The translations under genes and the position numbers were made by a program. DNA of 6,596 nucleotides from Sulfurimonadaceae bacterium (GTDB taxonomy: Bacteria; Campylobacterota; Campylobacteria; Campylobacterales; Sulfurimonadaceae): the NCBI GenBank assembly GCA_028685945.1, contig JAQUCZ010000062.1, positions 1-6,596 on the forward strand, written 5' to 3'. This document shows, piece after piece, positions 4,694 to 6,596 of this stretch. The notes beneath the pieces were generated by a model. The model ran no database searches and was not told the origin of the DNA. It worked only from the letters and a program-made list of their open reading frames with translations. Positions within the stretch are counted from its first letter, which is position 1. Every line of letters begins with the position of its first letter.

Positions 4694-5244
4694 TTGACTC
4701 CGTCCTTCGCAAGGGCGTTTTTAAATCCCCAAAGATATTCCAACCCCGAATACACCGTAAGGGCAACCGCGATCCAAAGCAGCAGGTCGCCAAAAGACCA
4801 GTGCATCAGCAAAAAGCCGATCGCTACCATTTGCGAGACGGTTTTGACTTTACCCGCCCGGCTTGCTTTGACGCTGATCCCCTCGCTGATGGCGACCGTA
4901 CGAAGCCCCGTGATAAAGAGTTCACGCACAAGGATAATATAGATCGCCCATGCGGAGGCTTCGCCGATCATCATTAGCCCTAAAAATGCCGCCAAGGTGA
5001 GCATCTTATCTGCAAGCGGGTCTAAAATGGCTCCTAAAAGCGTTGCCTGATTCAGCTCTCGTGCAATGTAGCCGTCAAAAAAATCGGTGATGGAAGCAAG
5101 GACGAAAAGCAGAGAAGCAAAGTAGTAGTTCCATGTGACGTGAAAACCGTTTTGGATAAAAAATTCCGGATTAAGAATAATCCAGAACATCAAAGGGGCA
5201 AGTAGTATTCTCAGTGAAGCAAGCGTGTTTGGCAAATTTAGCAA
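4690..5244 (-). CDS. pgsA: CDP-diacylglycerol-glycerol-3-phosphate 3-phosphatidyltransferase
   Basis: The 184-residue membrane enzyme transfers the phosphatidyl group from CDP-diacylglycerol to glycerol 3-phosphate, the committed step towards phosphatidylglycerol and cardiolipin. The CDP-alcohol phosphotransferase signature D-G-x2-A-R-x8-G-x3-D-x3-D is complete: DGYIARELNQATLLGAILDPLAD at about 59-81, with catalytic aspartates. The start LNLPNTLASLRILLAP is the normal N-terminus of the family and fixes the initiation codon at a TTG (5244-5242) with a modest AGAGAG ribosome site upstream. Hydrophobic helices cover the rest. It follows hemD by 34 bases and its stop overlaps rseP. An SDR gene near pgsA resembles the order I recall from Helicobacter, which supports the assignment. 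Confidence 0.93.
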   Translation of the reverse strand: MLNLPNTLASLRILLAPLMFWIILNPEFFIQNGFHVTWNYYFASLLFVLASITDFFDGYIARELNQATLLGAILDPLADKMLTLAAFLGLMMIGEASAWAIYIILVRELFITGLRTVAISEGISVKASRAGKVKTVSQMVAIGFLLMHWSFGDLLLWIAVALTVYSGLEYLWGFKNALAKDGVK

Positions 5245-5278
5245 AGAGTCTCTCTTTTTTAGGCGCTATTTTACCTTT

Positions 5279-6199
5279 TTATTGCTTGTTTGCGCTTAAC
5301 TCAAGCTCGATAGCCTTGTTGATACACGATTCTATCGAGGTTGTGTCGGCAATAACTGGGGTGATATATTCGGGGAAAAATTTAGCCGTCGTGTGCCCGA
5401 TCGAGATAGCGGTAAAACTTTTTTTCCATTCGAAATTTTTGAAAAAACACTCGATGGTGGAGGGGGAAGAGAAAACTATATAAGAATTCTCGGGGAGCTC
5501 TTTGATTTTCAATGCATCGTTGCAGCGATTTTCGTAAACCACTACGTCTTCACATGCCACGCCCGAGGTTCGAAGAATCTCCATAAGATTCGAAACCACT
5601 TTTTTGCCGCGCAGATAGAGCACTCTTTTGCCGCGCAGCTCTTCGACGAGTTCGTTTGCGAATTGATCTCCGTGTTTGGTAACACCGACAAATTTAAGAT
5701 TGCCGCCGAGCTTTTTGATGGTCTTTGCCGTTTGTGCCGCAATAGCGTACGAGGGGACGTCTCTCCAGTTTTTATTGAAAGAATCGATCGCTAAAACACC
5801 GTTTTTAGAGGTAAAAACGACGGCATCGTATTGGCTAAAATCTATTTCGTTTTCTATAAAATGGATTTTATATATCTGGATATTCTTGGCATGTGCCGCT
5901 TTTTTATCCCCGAGAGTGTAGATATTCATATTGTTTATTTTCATTTTCATTTTGAACGATTCTATATTTTTTGTTATAAAACCTTTTTTTTCCTTTCGTG
6001 TATCTAACAAAACGACGCTTTTGTCGTTTTGAACATGGTAGTCAAACTTGTTTTTACTAAGCTCGTAGGTAAGCTTCATCAGTTCGTCGTAGCGCTGTGC
6101 AGGGGTGTAGGCTCCGTCGGGCACGAACGCATGGACGTTTACGTTGTATTCGTAATATAAAAGATTGAGTTTATTGATGATCTTTGTAAAATTGCTCAT
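5279..6199 (-). CDS. hemD: Uroporphyrinogen-III synthase with an extra N-terminal segment
   Basis: The frame has 306 codons. The last 216 or so, from MNIYTLGDKK (ATG at 5929; alternatives at 5944 and 5950), are a normal-length HemD: YDAVVFTSKNGVLA, YAIAAQTAKTIKKLGG, GKRVLYLRGKKVVSNL, YIVFSSPSTIECFF and FTAISIGHTTAKFF match the family in order. HemD closes hydroxymethylbilane to uroporphyrinogen III in haem and sirohaem synthesis, in the cytoplasm. The first 83-90 residues do not belong to HemD. They look like a small separate protein (VNVHAFVPDGAYTPAQRYDE, LTYELSKNKFDYHVQ) that I cannot name. The two parts join just after an eight-A run (5991-5984 on the minus strand); a one-base loss there would end the first part at TAA 5976-5974. 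So this is either a true fusion or two genes merged by a homopolymer change or error. No clear ribosome site precedes either the 6199 start or the inner ATGs. Confidence 0.8.
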   Translation of the reverse strand: MSNFTKIINKLNLLYYEYNVNVHAFVPDGAYTPAQRYDELMKLTYELSKNKFDYHVQNDKSVVLLDTRKEKKGFITKNIESFKMKMKINNMNIYTLGDKKAAHAKNIQIYKIHFIENEIDFSQYDAVVFTSKNGVLAIDSFNKNWRDVPSYAIAAQTAKTIKKLGGNLKFVGVTKHGDQFANELVEELRGKRVLYLRGKKVVSNLMEILRTSGVACEDVVVYENRCNDALKIKELPENSYIVFSSPSTIECFFKNFEWKKSFTAISIGHTTAKFFPEYITPVIADTTSIESCINKAIELELSANKQ

Positions 6200-6206
6200 A
6201 GAGGGG

Positions 6207-6212
6207 ATTGTA
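6207..6212 (-). promoter_or_regulatory. -10 box directly upstream of the hemD frame
   Basis: On the minus strand TACAAT (6212-6207) lies only seven bases before the ATG at 6199, within an A/T-rich stretch and with no good -35 at the normal distance (TTGATA at 6239-6234 is 21 bases away). Transcription would start at or next to the ATG, and no Shine-Dalgarno site is present, so the mRNA could be leaderless. The alternative is that translation really begins at an inner codon. Confidence 0.45.
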
Positions 6213-6283
6213 CCGTGAATAAGTAAATTTTTTTATCAAAAACAACAAAAATGTAGTTTTTTTAATTTTTTACGTCAGGGGGA

Positions 6284-6318
6284 GAAAAAAATAGGGTAGT
6301 GCCCCCGAAAAAGAGGGC
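6284..6318 (-). terminator. Probable terminator after the SDR gene
   Basis: Downstream of the SDR stop, on the minus strand, GCCCTC (6318-6313) can pair with GGGGGC (6306-6301) around a six-base loop, with one G-T pair. A run of seven T follows at 6291-6285, about nine bases from the stem. The distance makes it an imperfect intrinsic terminator, but it separates the SDR gene from the hemD promoter. The rest of 6200-6326 is A/T-rich with no coding signal. Confidence 0.5.
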
Positions 6319-6326
6319 TAAAAAAC

Positions 6327-6596
6327 TTATTGGAAGGTCGTGCCGCCGTCGATGATGATCGTTTGCCCCGTAAGCCAAGAGGATTCGCTGCCGCATAGGA
6401 ACAAACATGCTCCCGTGAGATCCTCCGCTTCACCCATACGACCAAGCGGTGAGCGTTTAACAACCTCGCTTTTCACCTCTTCGTAGTTTGGGAAGGCTTT
6501 CAGCGCATCGGTGTCGATAGGCCCGCCGCTAACGGCATTGACGCGGATGTTTTTCTCGCCGAGTTCTGCTGCTGCGTAGCGTACCATCGCTTCGAC
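6327..6596 (-). CDS. C-terminal part of a FabL-like short-chain dehydrogenase/reductase (partial)
   Basis: The frame runs in from the right edge and stops at 6329-6327, giving 89 visible codons. They hold the C-terminal third of an SDR enzyme: EAMVRYAAAELGEKNIRVNAV, which follows the catalytic YxxxK helix; the substrate-loop motif SGGPIDTDALKAFPNYEEV; RSPLGRMGEAEDLTGACLFL; and SSWLTGQTIIIDGGTTF, the NAD-binding C-terminal strand. VNAVSGGPIDTxALxxFPN is especially close to FabL-type NADPH-dependent enoyl-ACP reductases of fatty-acid synthesis, although this gene is often annotated in the phylum only as an oxidoreductase or 7-alpha-hydroxysteroid dehydrogenase homologue. The Rossmann GxxxGIG motif and the catalytic Tyr and Lys lie outside the window. 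It is transcribed leftward towards hemD but separated from it by a probable terminator. Confidence 0.85.
   Translation of the reverse strand, partial: VEAMVRYAAAELGEKNIRVNAVSGGPIDTDALKAFPNYEEVKSEVVKRSPLGRMGEAEDLTGACLFLCGSESSWLTGQTIIIDGGTTFQ

Overview
The window looks chromosomal and comes from a member of the Campylobacterota, probably a sulfur-oxidising Sulfurimonas/Sulfuricurvum-type bacterium. I base this on the style of the proteins (single-PDZ RseP, short YggS, FabL-like SDR), on intergenic A/T tracts with good -10 boxes and weak -35 boxes, and on the gene order SDR - hemD - pgsA - rseP - yggS. From memory, an SDR close to pgsA also occurs in Helicobacter. No database search was possible, so the taxonomic call is inference.

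Left part (1-1354, + strand): the 3' end of a CcdA/DsbD-like membrane protein is followed by three tightly overlapping genes: an exported thioredoxin-fold protein (CKAC), an exported single-domain rhodanese (active-site Cys99) and a thioredoxin-fold lipoprotein (CRSC). The two thioredoxin proteins are paralogues on either side of the rhodanese. All junctions overlap by 1-4 bases, so the set is one translationally coupled operon. The likely theme is delivery of reductant across the inner membrane to periplasmic thiol or persulfide carriers.

Scar (1384-1846, + strand): the next gene starts as a TolC-type outer-membrane protein with signal peptide, but after about 60 codons it runs out of frame into the C-terminal region-4 domain of a SigZ-like sigma factor. 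A 9-base direct repeat lies at the junction. This looks like a deletion that fused two genes and left both as remnants.

Middle (1847-2961): a DUF350 membrane protein (+) and a conserved hypothetical cytoplasmic protein (-) converge on a strong hairpin terminator. The hypothetical gene has a perfect-consensus sigma-70 promoter. Between it and yggS lies a block of about 100 bases made of successive hairpins.

Right part (2962-6596, - strand): a leftward housekeeping cluster. A FabL-like SDR (cut by the window edge) ends at a probable terminator. hemD follows with its own promoter and an unexpected N-terminal extension of about 83-90 residues. After it come pgsA (TTG start), rseP (ATGA overlap with pgsA) and yggS (4-base gap), covering haem synthesis, phospholipid synthesis, intramembrane proteolysis and PLP homeostasis.

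There are no tRNA or rRNA genes, no CRISPR array and no intact mobile element. The points most worth a second look are the redox/rhodanese cassette, the tolC-sigZ deletion scar, the N-terminal extension of HemD beside an eight-A tract, and the hairpin block.
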